A stretch of DNA of 64,000 bases from Chloroflexota bacterium (lineage in GTDB: Bacteria; Chloroflexota; Dehalococcoidia; Lucifugimonadales; SAR202-VII-2). The notes beneath the pieces were generated by a model that was not told the DNA's origin, did no database searches, and worked only from the letters and a program-made list of their open reading frames with translations. The stretch's first letter is position 1; every line of letters begins with the position of its first letter. A program made the translations under genes and the position numbers. The stretch spans positions 141,466-205,465 of the forward strand of contig QEVV01000003.1 of NCBI GenBank assembly GCA_003228115.1, read 5' to 3'. Positions 47,519 through 56,093 of the stretch are shown here, in pieces.

Positions 47519-48289
47519 ATGGAGAATCTTTCCGAAGGGCAAGTTCAAGGTGTTTCAGTAGTGACCGCTGAACTTCCCAAAGCCCGCATTATCGACCGCC
47601 GCCAATATGCTCGTGACCTCTTCGTTTTTCATTTAGAACCCCAAGCTCCCTTCTCCTTCAAAGCAGGCCAGTACGTCACCCTAGGCATCAACGGCATCGA
47701 GCGCCCGTACTCCATCGCCTCAGCGCCCTTTGAACCCCTCCTTGAAATTTTCATACGCCGGGTGGACCCAGAAAAGGGTGGCGTGCTCACTCCCCTGCTT
47801 TGGGAACTCGGAAAAGGCGATGAAGTAACCATGCGGCCCAGGGCCAAAGGGATATTCACCTTTGAACCGGATGTTCAAAATCACGTCATGGTGGCAACTA
47901 CCACCGGCATAGCGCCGTTCATCAGCATCCTGCGACAACACTTCCAGGAAGGCCCTCACGGCCACCGATTCTTCTTGTTCGACGGGTCTAGCTTTCAGGA
48001 CGAGTTTGTGTACGACGGCGAGCTCATCGAGTTGACGAGGCGCTACGTAGAGTGGGTGGAATTCCTGCCTGTGGTAAGCATGCCGGAGTCCGAGATCAAC
48101 CTGGGTTGGAAGGGGCATACCGGCATGGTGCACGGGTTAATCAAAGAACACCTCGCCGTGTGGGGGCTGGACCGGGCCCATACATTGGTCTACGCCTGCG
48201 GGCACCCAGGTATGATCGCCGGAGTGAAGGAAGACCTTCAGCCTGAGGGCTGGCGGGTGAAGGAAGAGCGCTTTTGGAGGGACCCATAG
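47519..48289 (+). CDS. Ferredoxin--NADP reductase-like FAD/NAD-binding oxidoreductase
   Basis: FKAGQYVTLGINGIERPYSIAS, ATTTGIAPFISILRQH, YACGHPGMIAGVKEDL. Confidence 0.88.
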   Translation: MENLSEGQVQGVSVVTAELPKARIIDRRQYARDLFVFHLEPQAPFSFKAGQYVTLGINGIERPYSIASAPFEPLLEIFIRRVDPEKGGVLTPLLWELGKGDEVTMRPRAKGIFTFEPDVQNHVMVATTTGIAPFISILRQHFQEGPHGHRFFLFDGSSFQDEFVYDGELIELTRRYVEWVEFLPVVSMPESEINLGWKGHTGMVHGLIKEHLAVWGLDRAHTLVYACGHPGMIAGVKEDLQPEGWRVKEERFWRDP

Positions 48290-48313
48290 GAAGCTTCAGC
48301 AAGTCGCTCGAAT

Positions 48314-48347
48314 AGAAAAGGGCCGCCATATGGGGCGGCCCTTTTCT
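48314..48347 (+). terminator. Intrinsic terminator
   Basis: AGAAAAGGGCCGCC atatgg GGCGGCCCTTTTCT. Confidence 0.8.
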
Positions 48348-48356
48348 GTGCTAAAT

Positions 48357-48384
48357 TTCGAGTGGATTCCTTCGAGTGGATTCC
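48357..48384. repeat. 14-bp tandem duplication
   Basis: TTCGAGTGGATTCC x2 head-to-tail. Confidence 0.8.
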
Positions 48385-48523
48385 TTATGGTAATCCGTAT
48401 TTCCAGAAGTCCGTAGTGCTCCCGCCACGTCATATCGCCAGGAGCTGTCCTGGTGGCAATCCGGTATCAGTACCGTTCCGAAGCGTTTTCAGGCGCTGGT
48501 CAATGGAACTCACTCTCGGAAGC

Positions 48524-48561
48524 ATCAAAGAACCCAAGCTGGCCAGCTTGGGTTCTTTGAT
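48524..48561 (-). terminator. 38-bp perfect palindrome, probable terminator of the 48566-49723 gene
   Basis: ATCAAAGAACCCAAGCTGG|CCAGCTTGGGTTCTTTGAT immediately downstream of the minus-strand stop. Confidence 0.7.
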
Positions 48562-48565
48562 AAGC

Positions 48566-49723
48566 CTACCGCTCTCCTTGTAGCGTTAGGGGGCCGATCC
48601 CCCCTACGAAGGAAAGCCGCTGCCCATTGATGTCAAGGGTGTAAGTCACGTCATTATCGAACCCACTTCCGAGGGGAACGATCACTTCGCCGGTGCCGTA
48701 TACCTGGGTGCACATGACATCCCCGGTGGGGACGCGGTTGTGAATCTGGACCGTTAGCATCGCATCTTCTCCGTCCACCGAATAGCCTTCGAATGTGTGG
48801 CAACCCGAGGGCAGGCCGTAGGTCACCGCAAGGTTGTATTCGTCCCCACTAGTATTCAATGACAGACTCTCAATGGGCGCCAAGACAAGTTTGTACCCAT
48901 CGTCCAAGTCTCCCTTCCCTGTTTCGAAAGGGCCGGTGGCTCCGTCTCGAAACTTCAGGCTTCTTGAACCAACCTGCACGGTATAGGTGACTCCCGCATC
49001 GAAATCACTTCCCAGGTCGACGTTCGTCTCAACCATGCCATAGATTTCGGCACAGGCGATTGAGGTGTCCCCAATCCTGAAGTTGTAAAGGTCCACCAGG
49101 ACGGTTGTCCCATCCAGCGTCACGTCAAAGCCACCAAAGGATTCGCAGGAATTCCGCAGGCCAGAAACAACCCGCAGGCGATACTGGACGGGGAAGCTTT
49201 CCAGAATAATCAGGTCTAACTCATCTATTGGCGCATCAACCCTTATGGTGTCCGGCGCATCGCCCCTTGGATCCTCCCATAAGAGGCGAGGATTTTGAGC
49301 CTTGTCGAAGAAGTCCGGAAGGCGGAAGTCACCTTGGCCGGTAATGCCCCCGTCTGGATGGCCCAGGATGTTTCCATCGGCGTCGTACACGGTGCCGAAG
49401 ACATCGCAGCAGACGGGCGGTTGATAGTAGACCACCCGGCCCTCGTAGTCATATCGGACAATGGAAGAGGGAGGATTCGTCACCTCCTGGCTCTCTAACC
49501 CTTGGATCATGTCCGTTAGCCAAGAGGGCAACGCCGTCGGTGACGGCGTTTGGGTCGCGACGGGAGTTGGCGTTGGTGCGGGGAACGTGGGCGGGGTCGA
49601 CCCTGCGACCGGCGAGGTAGGCTTAGGGGGAGTCGGGGAAGTCCCGGCTACTCCACAGGCCACCAATACAAGCATCAGGGAGGCCAACATGGCCAGGGTT
49701 GTGAGAAGAACTGTGCGTCTCAT
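48566..49723 (-). CDS. Predicted lipoprotein with two tandem homologous extracellular domains
   Basis: MRRTVLLTTLAMLASLMLVLVACG lipobox, Pro/Thr linker, then two ~90-aa units with C..F.G and C..YG..E motifs. Confidence 0.75.
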   Translation of the reverse strand: MRRTVLLTTLAMLASLMLVLVACGVAGTSPTPPKPTSPVAGSTPPTFPAPTPTPVATQTPSPTALPSWLTDMIQGLESQEVTNPPSSIVRYDYEGRVVYYQPPVCCDVFGTVYDADGNILGHPDGGITGQGDFRLPDFFDKAQNPRLLWEDPRGDAPDTIRVDAPIDELDLIILESFPVQYRLRVVSGLRNSCESFGGFDVTLDGTTVLVDLYNFRIGDTSIACAEIYGMVETNVDLGSDFDAGVTYTVQVGSRSLKFRDGATGPFETGKGDLDDGYKLVLAPIESLSLNTSGDEYNLAVTYGLPSGCHTFEGYSVDGEDAMLTVQIHNRVPTGDVMCTQVYGTGEVIVPLGSGFDNDVTYTLDINGQRLSFVGGIGPLTLQGER

Positions 49724-49965
49724 GATTCCTACCTCTGAGTGAGCTATCCACCATAACATTTAGACGAACTCGACCTGCTTTTTGTTCCCTGGCGGCCGAG
49801 CCCCCAGGTACCCCAAGGTTACCTACCCTTTAGCGTAACGATCAGAGTCGCCAATGCTGACGACACCCTACGAGCGACGGCTTGAAGCCACTGAACCCCT
49901 CGTTGACACCAATCTCAGGCCTGCCTAAGATGCAGCCCAACGGCCATCCTGGCGGGAGGAGAGCC

Positions 49966-51237
49966 ATGCTGACAGCCCGTGAGAACGCTGAGCTTACCCA
50001 AGTGGGTCCCGGAACACCTATGGGAGCGCTACTGCGGCGCTATTGGCATCCGGTCGCCGCGGCGGTAGAACTCCACGATGATCCAGCCAAGGAAGTACGC
50101 CTCCTAGGAGAGGATCTCGTGCTGTATCAGGATCGTTCTGGAGGAATTGGCCTTATTGACCGCTTCTGCGCCCATCGCCGGGTCAACCTGGCCTATGGCA
50201 TTCCCGAAGAGCATGGCCTCCGATGCATGTACCACGGTTGGCTCTACGATAAGACCGGGCAGTGCATAGAGCAGCCCTTCGAGGAGACGGTGCGGCCAGA
50301 GGCCCGTTTCAAAGACAAGATCAAGATGAAAGGCTACCCTGTCCAAGAATTGGGTGGACTGCTGTTTGCCTACCTGGGCCCGCAGCCCGCTCCCCTTCTC
50401 CCTCGATGGGACCTGTTGGTTAGAGAGAACGTTTACCGGCACATTGGTTCCGCGGTAGTGAAGGCCAACTGGCTGCAGACCATGGAAAACTCGCTTGACC
50501 CTATCCATTTGGAGCACCTCCACGGGACCTACATGGAGTACGTCCTCCGCCAGGCAGGTGGCGGTCAACTGACTCAGAACCAAGAAGGATTCCTGCGCTT
50601 CTTCAAGCGTCAGCACCTCAAAGTCGGCTTCGAAATCTTCGAACACGGTATCATCAAGCGCCGGGTGCTTGAGGGAGAAACAGAGAACGACGAGGGCTGG
50701 CGAACGGGGCACCCAATCCTTTTCCCAAACATCCTCCGTCTGGGAGGGGGGCTGCTGGAGTTCCAATTCCGGGTCCCTCTGGACGACCAACACACGCGGA
50801 ATTTTTGGTACGGATGCTTCGACCCCGGACCGGATGTCGTTCTGCCGCCACAGACGGTAGTTTCGTTAACTGAAGTGCCCCACCAACGCGCAGACGGACG
50901 CTTCGTCACAGACTTTGTCGACGCGCAGGACATGCTGTCGTGGGCTGCCACTGGCCTCCCTACGGTTGACCGTCAGGAGGAATCATTGGGCGAGTCGGAT
51001 GTGGGGATCATTCTGTACCGGAGGCTGCTTAAGGAGCAGATGGGCTTGGTGCAGGATGGCGCCGATCCCATGAACGTCTTCAGGGACCCGGCACGGAACC
51101 AGTACATCTCGGTTGTGGAGGAAAAGGACTTCTACTCGCGGACCGGAACGAAGGGAGCGGACGCTATCAAATACCCTGAAGCGGCCTGGTACGGCCCCGT
51201 TGTAGAAGCCCTTCGCAAGGTGCTGGCAGAGGTCTGA
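49966..51237 (+). CDS. Rieske 2Fe-2S aromatic ring-hydroxylating oxygenase (phthalate 4,5-dioxygenase-like)
   Basis: CAHRRVNLAYGIPEEHGLRCMYHGW Rieske motif, NSLDPIHLEHLHG mononuclear Fe motif; RBS GGAGGA before 49966. Confidence 0.92.
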   Translation: MLTARENAELTQVGPGTPMGALLRRYWHPVAAAVELHDDPAKEVRLLGEDLVLYQDRSGGIGLIDRFCAHRRVNLAYGIPEEHGLRCMYHGWLYDKTGQCIEQPFEETVRPEARFKDKIKMKGYPVQELGGLLFAYLGPQPAPLLPRWDLLVRENVYRHIGSAVVKANWLQTMENSLDPIHLEHLHGTYMEYVLRQAGGGQLTQNQEGFLRFFKRQHLKVGFEIFEHGIIKRRVLEGETENDEGWRTGHPILFPNILRLGGGLLEFQFRVPLDDQHTRNFWYGCFDPGPDVVLPPQTVVSLTEVPHQRADGRFVTDFVDAQDMLSWAATGLPTVDRQEESLGESDVGIILYRRLLKEQMGLVQDGADPMNVFRDPARNQYISVVEEKDFYSRTGTKGADAIKYPEAAWYGPVVEALRKVLAEV

Positions 51238-51332
51238 CGACCAGATTAACGTCGTGGAGCAATCTGAGAAGAGAGCGCTACGCTGGCCCAGGGGCTCGCT
51301 TCTGAGCGAAAGATTTGCTGCCTTCCCATTCT

Positions 51333-51425
51333 TTACCCCAGAGACCACCAGGCCCCTCCGCCGAGCACGTTTAGAAACAGCCCGGAAAAGGTCGCGCCGA
51401 TGAGGCCAAGTGTAGGAGCAGCCAT
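51333..51425 (-). CDS. Candidate 30-aa small membrane protein or gene remnant
   Basis: MAAPTLGLIGATFSGLFLNVLGGGAWWSLG*, preceded by GAGAAGG; single hydrophobic helix-like. Confidence 0.25.
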   Translation of the reverse strand: MAAPTLGLIGATFSGLFLNVLGGGAWWSLG

Positions 51426-51457
51426 TGGCTGGCCTTCTCGTGCCAGCCAATGGCTGC
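51418..51457. other. Intergenic inverted repeat with 15-bp perfect stem
   Basis: GCAGCCATTGGCTGG ccttctcgtg CCAGCCAATGGCTGC between convergent genes. Confidence 0.7.
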
Positions 51458-51601
51458 AGCGTTACCGGGGAAGACAGACTGGGGGTAGGAAGGATCGGGG
51501 CATGAAGTGGCGACTGCCAAGCGGTAGGGCGGGTTACGCAACGAATCCATAGGCGGCGCAGGGAAATACGCTCAATTAACGGCACACGGTTGACAGAACA
51601 G

Positions 51602-52498
51602 CTAGCGCCTTAGGATCGAGTCCCACAGTAAAGATTTGGTCCAAAGGCGAAGGGTTAGAGCAAGTTTAGAGGGGGTACTCAGGCCTACACGTTCGCTAAA
51701 CACGTCGTAATTGCGTGCTTCAATACGATCAAGGATACGAGAGTAAAGACCTTCCAACACGCTGACACAGGCTCGTGAACGAATCGGCAACAAGGGCAGA
51801 AGTTTGCGGCCATTTAGGAAAAGGGAACGAGCGCGACCAGCCTGAAAGGCCATGAGATCCCGAAACCTATCGTTGGTCACTCCATTGATGAGGTCTTCAT
51901 CTGAGTAGCCAAAGCGGGTCAACTCATCCTGCGGAAGATAAACCCTGTCCCGCTGAGCGTCCTCTTGGAGATCGCGAAGGATATTGGTCAGTTGCATGGC
52001 CAGGCCCAGATCGATTGCGTACTCTCTAGCGGCCGGGTCCTTGTAACCGAAGATCTGGATGCAAACTAAGCCAACAGTGGAAGCCACCCCATAGCAGTAT
52101 TCCCGTAGCTCCTCAAACGTCTGGTAACGGCGCTTGATGAGGTCAACCTGAACGCCTCGGACAATGTCGTCCAGGTACTCGCGGGGAATATCGAATGTCC
52201 TGGCGGAGTCCATGACGGCGGGGAACACCGGCCCAGAAGAGTGGCCCTCGTAGGCAGCTCCCAAGTCTGAGCGCAACCCTTCGAGCGCGTGGGCCTGTTG
52301 CTCAATGGAGAGGTCGGAGCCATCCGTGATGTCGTCACACAGGCGACAAAAAGCGTAGGAAGCATAGATCGCAGACCTCTGCTTTGGGGGCAGAGTGATG
52401 AAAGCAAAGTAGAAGTTCTTGGCTTGCTCGCGTGTGAGGTTCCGGCAGTACCGGTAAGCTTCAACAATCGTTGGACTCGCAGAGGAACTCATCTTCAC
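51602..52498 (-). CDS. hpnD: Squalene/phytoene synthase family, HpnD-like
   Basis: CRNLTREQAKNFYFAFITLPPKQRSAIYASYAFCRLCDDITD, LAMQLTNILRDLQEDAQRDRVYLP. Confidence 0.8.
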   Translation of the reverse strand: MKMSSSASPTIVEAYRYCRNLTREQAKNFYFAFITLPPKQRSAIYASYAFCRLCDDITDGSDLSIEQQAHALEGLRSDLGAAYEGHSSGPVFPAVMDSARTFDIPREYLDDIVRGVQVDLIKRRYQTFEELREYCYGVASTVGLVCIQIFGYKDPAAREYAIDLGLAMQLTNILRDLQEDAQRDRVYLPQDELTRFGYSDEDLINGVTNDRFRDLMAFQAGRARSLFLNGRKLLPLLPIRSRACVSVLEGLYSRILDRIEARNYDVFSERVGLSTPSKLALTLRLWTKSLLWDSILRR

Positions 52499-52528
52499 GA
52501 TAATCCTGCCTCGCGGGCTCGGCGCACG

Positions 52529-53416
52529 CTAGACCAGCCTCCGCCTTGCTAGAAGCTTCGCCACTGTTACGGCCATCAAAGCAAGCTTGCTGCGAGAGGA
52601 CACTGTAGGGCGGCTGGAAAAGACATCATATCCCTGTCGTTCAATAGCCTTCAGGATGCTCAGCCCGCCGACACTAAACAATGCGATGTCCAATTTTCCG
52701 CGTCCCTTCACTAGGGCCACCAGAGCGAGCCCTTCGTGGAAAAGCGTCTTGGCCCGGTCCACCTCGAACGCCATCAAACTGCGAAGGTTGTCGTTGACCA
52801 CATGGTGAAGGAGCTCTTCTTCCGTGTAGCCAAACGTTGTCATGTCCTCTAATGGAATGTAGATGCGCCCAGCTGCGGCGTCCCTGGCCACGTCCTGCCA
52901 AAAATTGGCCAGTTGTAGGGCCATGCACGTGGCGTCAGACAGTTGCTGGCGCTTCGCGTCCCTGTGGCCCAGGAGGTAGAGGACCAGCCGGCCCACCGGA
53001 GTTGCCGAGTGCTCGCAATAGTGGAGAAGGTCGGCGTAAGTCTCAAAACGTCCGCTTCCCTGGTCGATCCGGTTCGCCTCAATGAGGCTCAGGAAGGGCT
53101 CGATCGGAATGTCGTGGGCCCGGATCGTTTGTTGAAGAGCAATGAGGAAGGGGTGGCGGGGAGTGCCCTCGTAGCAGCGACGGAGATCAGCTTCCCATTC
53201 GTCGAGTAAGACAAGACGGTCGCCAGACGCCTCGTCTCCGAGGTCATCAACGTGCCGACAGTAAGCGTAAACGGCGTGGAAGTGCTTTCGCACTGTACGA
53301 GGCAGCAGCCAAGAAACGACGGTGAAGTTCTCATAGTGGGTCTTGGTCAGCCGTTCACATTGCGCATAGGCATCCTCTGCCGAGACGCTCGCAGGGCCAG
53401 CCAAAAGCGGCTTCAT
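52529..53416 (-). CDS. hpnC: Squalene/phytoene synthase family, HpnC-like
   Basis: AYAQCERLTKTHYENFTVVSWLLPRTVRKHFHAVYAYCRHVDDLGDE, LANFWQDVARDAAAGRIYIP. Confidence 0.82.
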   Translation of the reverse strand: MKPLLAGPASVSAEDAYAQCERLTKTHYENFTVVSWLLPRTVRKHFHAVYAYCRHVDDLGDEASGDRLVLLDEWEADLRRCYEGTPRHPFLIALQQTIRAHDIPIEPFLSLIEANRIDQGSGRFETYADLLHYCEHSATPVGRLVLYLLGHRDAKRQQLSDATCMALQLANFWQDVARDAAAGRIYIPLEDMTTFGYTEEELLHHVVNDNLRSLMAFEVDRAKTLFHEGLALVALVKGRGKLDIALFSVGGLSILKAIERQGYDVFSSRPTVSSRSKLALMAVTVAKLLARRRLV

Positions 53417-53426
53417 GTCGCGACCC

Positions 53427-53930
53427 CTAGCATCCAATAATCTGGACCAGCACCTCTCGCGAGCGAGGCCGATCCAGCTCCACCAGGAAAATCCGCTGCC
53501 ACTTGCCTAGCAGCAACTCTCCGTTCATCACGGGAATCGTCTCGCTGGTGCCCATAATGAGGTGCTGACAGTGAGCGTGGCCGTTCGGACACTCATCCTC
53601 TTCCATGTTGACAGTACGGATGGTGAAATCGTTGTGCCAGTAGTGGGCATCCCTGGGAGAGATGTTCTCCAAGAAGCGTTCCATGTCCTGGAGGAGAAGC
53701 GGCTCGTTCTCATTAAGCTTGATGGCGGCCGTGGTGTGCCGGGAGAACACGACGATAAATCCGGCGTTAATACCCGCCTTCTTAACAAAGCCACGCACTT
53801 CGTCAGTTATATCGAGGAACTCGGGTGCGCGGGTAGTCTCGACCTTGATAGTGTAGAGGCGAGCCTCCCACACAAGCTGTCGGTCACCCATTGCAGTAGA
53901 GAGAAGACGGGGTTCCATCATGTTGATCAC
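53427..53930 (-). CDS. YjbQ family (UPF0047) protein
   Basis: GINAGFIVVFSRHTTAAIKLNENEPLLLQDMERFLENISP, WHNDFTIRTVNMEEDECPNGHAHCQHLIMGTSETIPVMNGELLLGKWQRIFLVELDRPRSREV. Confidence 0.92.
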   Translation of the reverse strand: MINMMEPRLLSTAMGDRQLVWEARLYTIKVETTRAPEFLDITDEVRGFVKKAGINAGFIVVFSRHTTAAIKLNENEPLLLQDMERFLENISPRDAHYWHNDFTIRTVNMEEDECPNGHAHCQHLIMGTSETIPVMNGELLLGKWQRIFLVELDRPRSREVLVQIIGC

Positions 53931-54060
53931 CCTGGCACTTCAAGGATTAGGTCGCTTTGCATTCATCGGTGGGACTGGCGCTGGAGCCAGATTCCCTACC
54001 TCTAGAGCGTTGATTAATTATGTTTTTCTCACTAGCTCATTCAAACCGCGTTCGGCGCTT

Positions 54061-56088
54061 CTAGCTCCCCGAGGATTGAGCTGCCCGCCGATAGCGTCCC
54101 AAAGCCATCAAGGGAAAGTAGTTCCGGTACATATGATAGTTAATCATGAAACCTGCGGATAGCTCCTGCCCCTGGAAGTTTCGGTCCCCCTGTCGAGGCA
54201 GCTGGTCCGGCTGGTCGCCGATACCGTACCCTGGGAAGCCGCAACCGGTAAAGTATGGCTCTTCCCATGTCCCATCCTCTTGTTGCGAATCGGTCAGGAA
54301 TGCCAAGCCTCGTTGGGCAGCCTCGTGTTGACTCAAGCCAGCGGCCAAGAGTCCCATAAGGGCCCAAGCCGTCTGCGACGCCGTGCTCTCCCCTACCCCT
54401 CTGAGACTCGGGTCTGCATACGAAGCGCAGCTTTCCCCCCACCCGCCATCAACGTTTTGATGTCCCACCAACCAGTCCACCGCCCGCTGGACCGCGGGCT
54501 GTGTCATGTCCTGGCCCAAGGCTTCCAGAGCGGGCAGGACGGCACCGCATCCATACACGCAGTTGACGCCCCAGCGCCCGAACCACGAGCCGTCAGGCTC
54601 TTGGTTCTCCATCATGAATTTCAAGCCTCGGCGGACAGCAGAGTGCTCCTTGGTGTAACCGAGACGCCCCAGAGCTTCAAGGACGTGGGCCGTAACATCA
54701 ACGCTGGGTGGGTCCAGCACTTCGCCAAAGTCGGCGAAGGGTATCCTTGCCAACAGAGTTGTATTGTTGTCCTTGTCAAAAGCAGCCCAGCCACCATTGG
54801 AACTCTGCATCGCCAGAGTCCATACGACCCCACGGCGAACAGCAAGACGACGCTGCTCCTCTTCCTGCTCCGGTAGTCGGCACTGGTCCAAGCCGATAAG
54901 GATGATGGCCGTATCGTCGACGTCCGGATAGAGGTCGTTTTCGAACTCGAAGGCCCAGCCGCTGGGCTCAACGCCCTTCACCTTCTTGGCCCAGTCACCA
55001 GGCACGCGAATCTCTTCCTTCAGCAGATAGCGGCATGCCTCTTGGACCGCTGGGTGGTCAGGCGGGATGTCCGAATCCAACATAGCCATCAAAGCAAGAC
55101 AAGTGTCCCAGACAGGCGAAAGACACGCCTGGACTCGCATGGCAGCCCCGTCCTGGTACTCAAGGCTCCACTTATCCTTGAAGCCTTCCAACCCCAGCTT
55201 CATGACGGGATGATCCAAGCTGTAGCCACGATGCTTGAGAGCCAAGAGCGCATAGACCCAGGGGGGCTGGATGCCACCCCAGCTGCCATCCGCCTCCTGG
55301 TGCTCAACTATCCATCGCTCGGCGCGATGCCGGGCCAATTCTCTCAATGGATTGAGAGGTATTCGGTTGTACAACTGGATGGCCTTATCGGCCACCAGGA
55401 ACGCGGCCTCCAGGCTAAGCAGGCCGCCACGCCTCGGCAGGGAATATTTCACTCTCTCTCGAGACACTGGGTACAGATCGTCGATCGCAGCTCCAGCCGG
55501 AATGGGGCATACCGGATGATCCGTGAGGAGGATAAGCATCGGCACAATGGTCGCTCTCGCCCAGGATGAGAAGCGGTAGATGCTGAAAGGAGCCCAAGAG
55601 GGCAAGAGCATGATCTCAGGGGGCATGGCCGGCGTCCCTGCCCAGTCCCACTGGCCGAAGAGCGCCAGCCATATCTTGGTAAAGACGCGGACGTTCGGAA
55701 CACCGCCCTTGGAGAGGATGAATTCTTTGGCCTTGGCCATGGACGGGTCATCTGCCGGAATGCCAGCCAACTTCAAGGCGAAGTAGCACTCAACAGAGGT
55801 AGAAAGATCTCCGGGCGCTCCGTAATACATGCCCCAAGAGCCGTCCTCCCTCTGGCGGTTCCGGATGTCCTGGGAAATCTTGCGCCAGCGATCTTCTTCC
55901 ACGTATCCCAAAAAGTAGGAAAGGAGCAGATGCTCAGCTTCCATCGTTGGGTTGGACTCAAGCTCCGCCCACCAGTAACCTTCCGGATACTGCACACGCA
56001 GGAAGTAGTCCTGAGAGCGGCGGATAGTCGCACCAACCCGCTCTTTCAGGCCCTCAAAACTGAACTTGGATTTCGTTTCTGTGCTCAT
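54061..56088 (-). CDS. shc: Squalene-hopene cyclase
   Basis: Multiple QW repeats, YPDVDDTAI (DXDDTA catalytic motif), GWGESCASYADPSLRG. Confidence 0.95.
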   Translation of the reverse strand: MSTETKSKFSFEGLKERVGATIRRSQDYFLRVQYPEGYWWAELESNPTMEAEHLLLSYFLGYVEEDRWRKISQDIRNRQREDGSWGMYYGAPGDLSTSVECYFALKLAGIPADDPSMAKAKEFILSKGGVPNVRVFTKIWLALFGQWDWAGTPAMPPEIMLLPSWAPFSIYRFSSWARATIVPMLILLTDHPVCPIPAGAAIDDLYPVSRERVKYSLPRRGGLLSLEAAFLVADKAIQLYNRIPLNPLRELARHRAERWIVEHQEADGSWGGIQPPWVYALLALKHRGYSLDHPVMKLGLEGFKDKWSLEYQDGAAMRVQACLSPVWDTCLALMAMLDSDIPPDHPAVQEACRYLLKEEIRVPGDWAKKVKGVEPSGWAFEFENDLYPDVDDTAIILIGLDQCRLPEQEEEQRRLAVRRGVVWTLAMQSSNGGWAAFDKDNNTTLLARIPFADFGEVLDPPSVDVTAHVLEALGRLGYTKEHSAVRRGLKFMMENQEPDGSWFGRWGVNCVYGCGAVLPALEALGQDMTQPAVQRAVDWLVGHQNVDGGWGESCASYADPSLRGVGESTASQTAWALMGLLAAGLSQHEAAQRGLAFLTDSQQEDGTWEEPYFTGCGFPGYGIGDQPDQLPRQGDRNFQGQELSAGFMINYHMYRNYFPLMALGRYRRAAQSSGS

Positions 56089-56093
56089 GATGT

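Noticed and set aside
50983-51585. 200-aa minus-strand ORF overlapping the Rieske oxygenase end
   Set aside because: Mostly antisense to a convincing Rieske oxygenase; only the separate 30-aa frame at 51333-51425 retained as a weak candidate.
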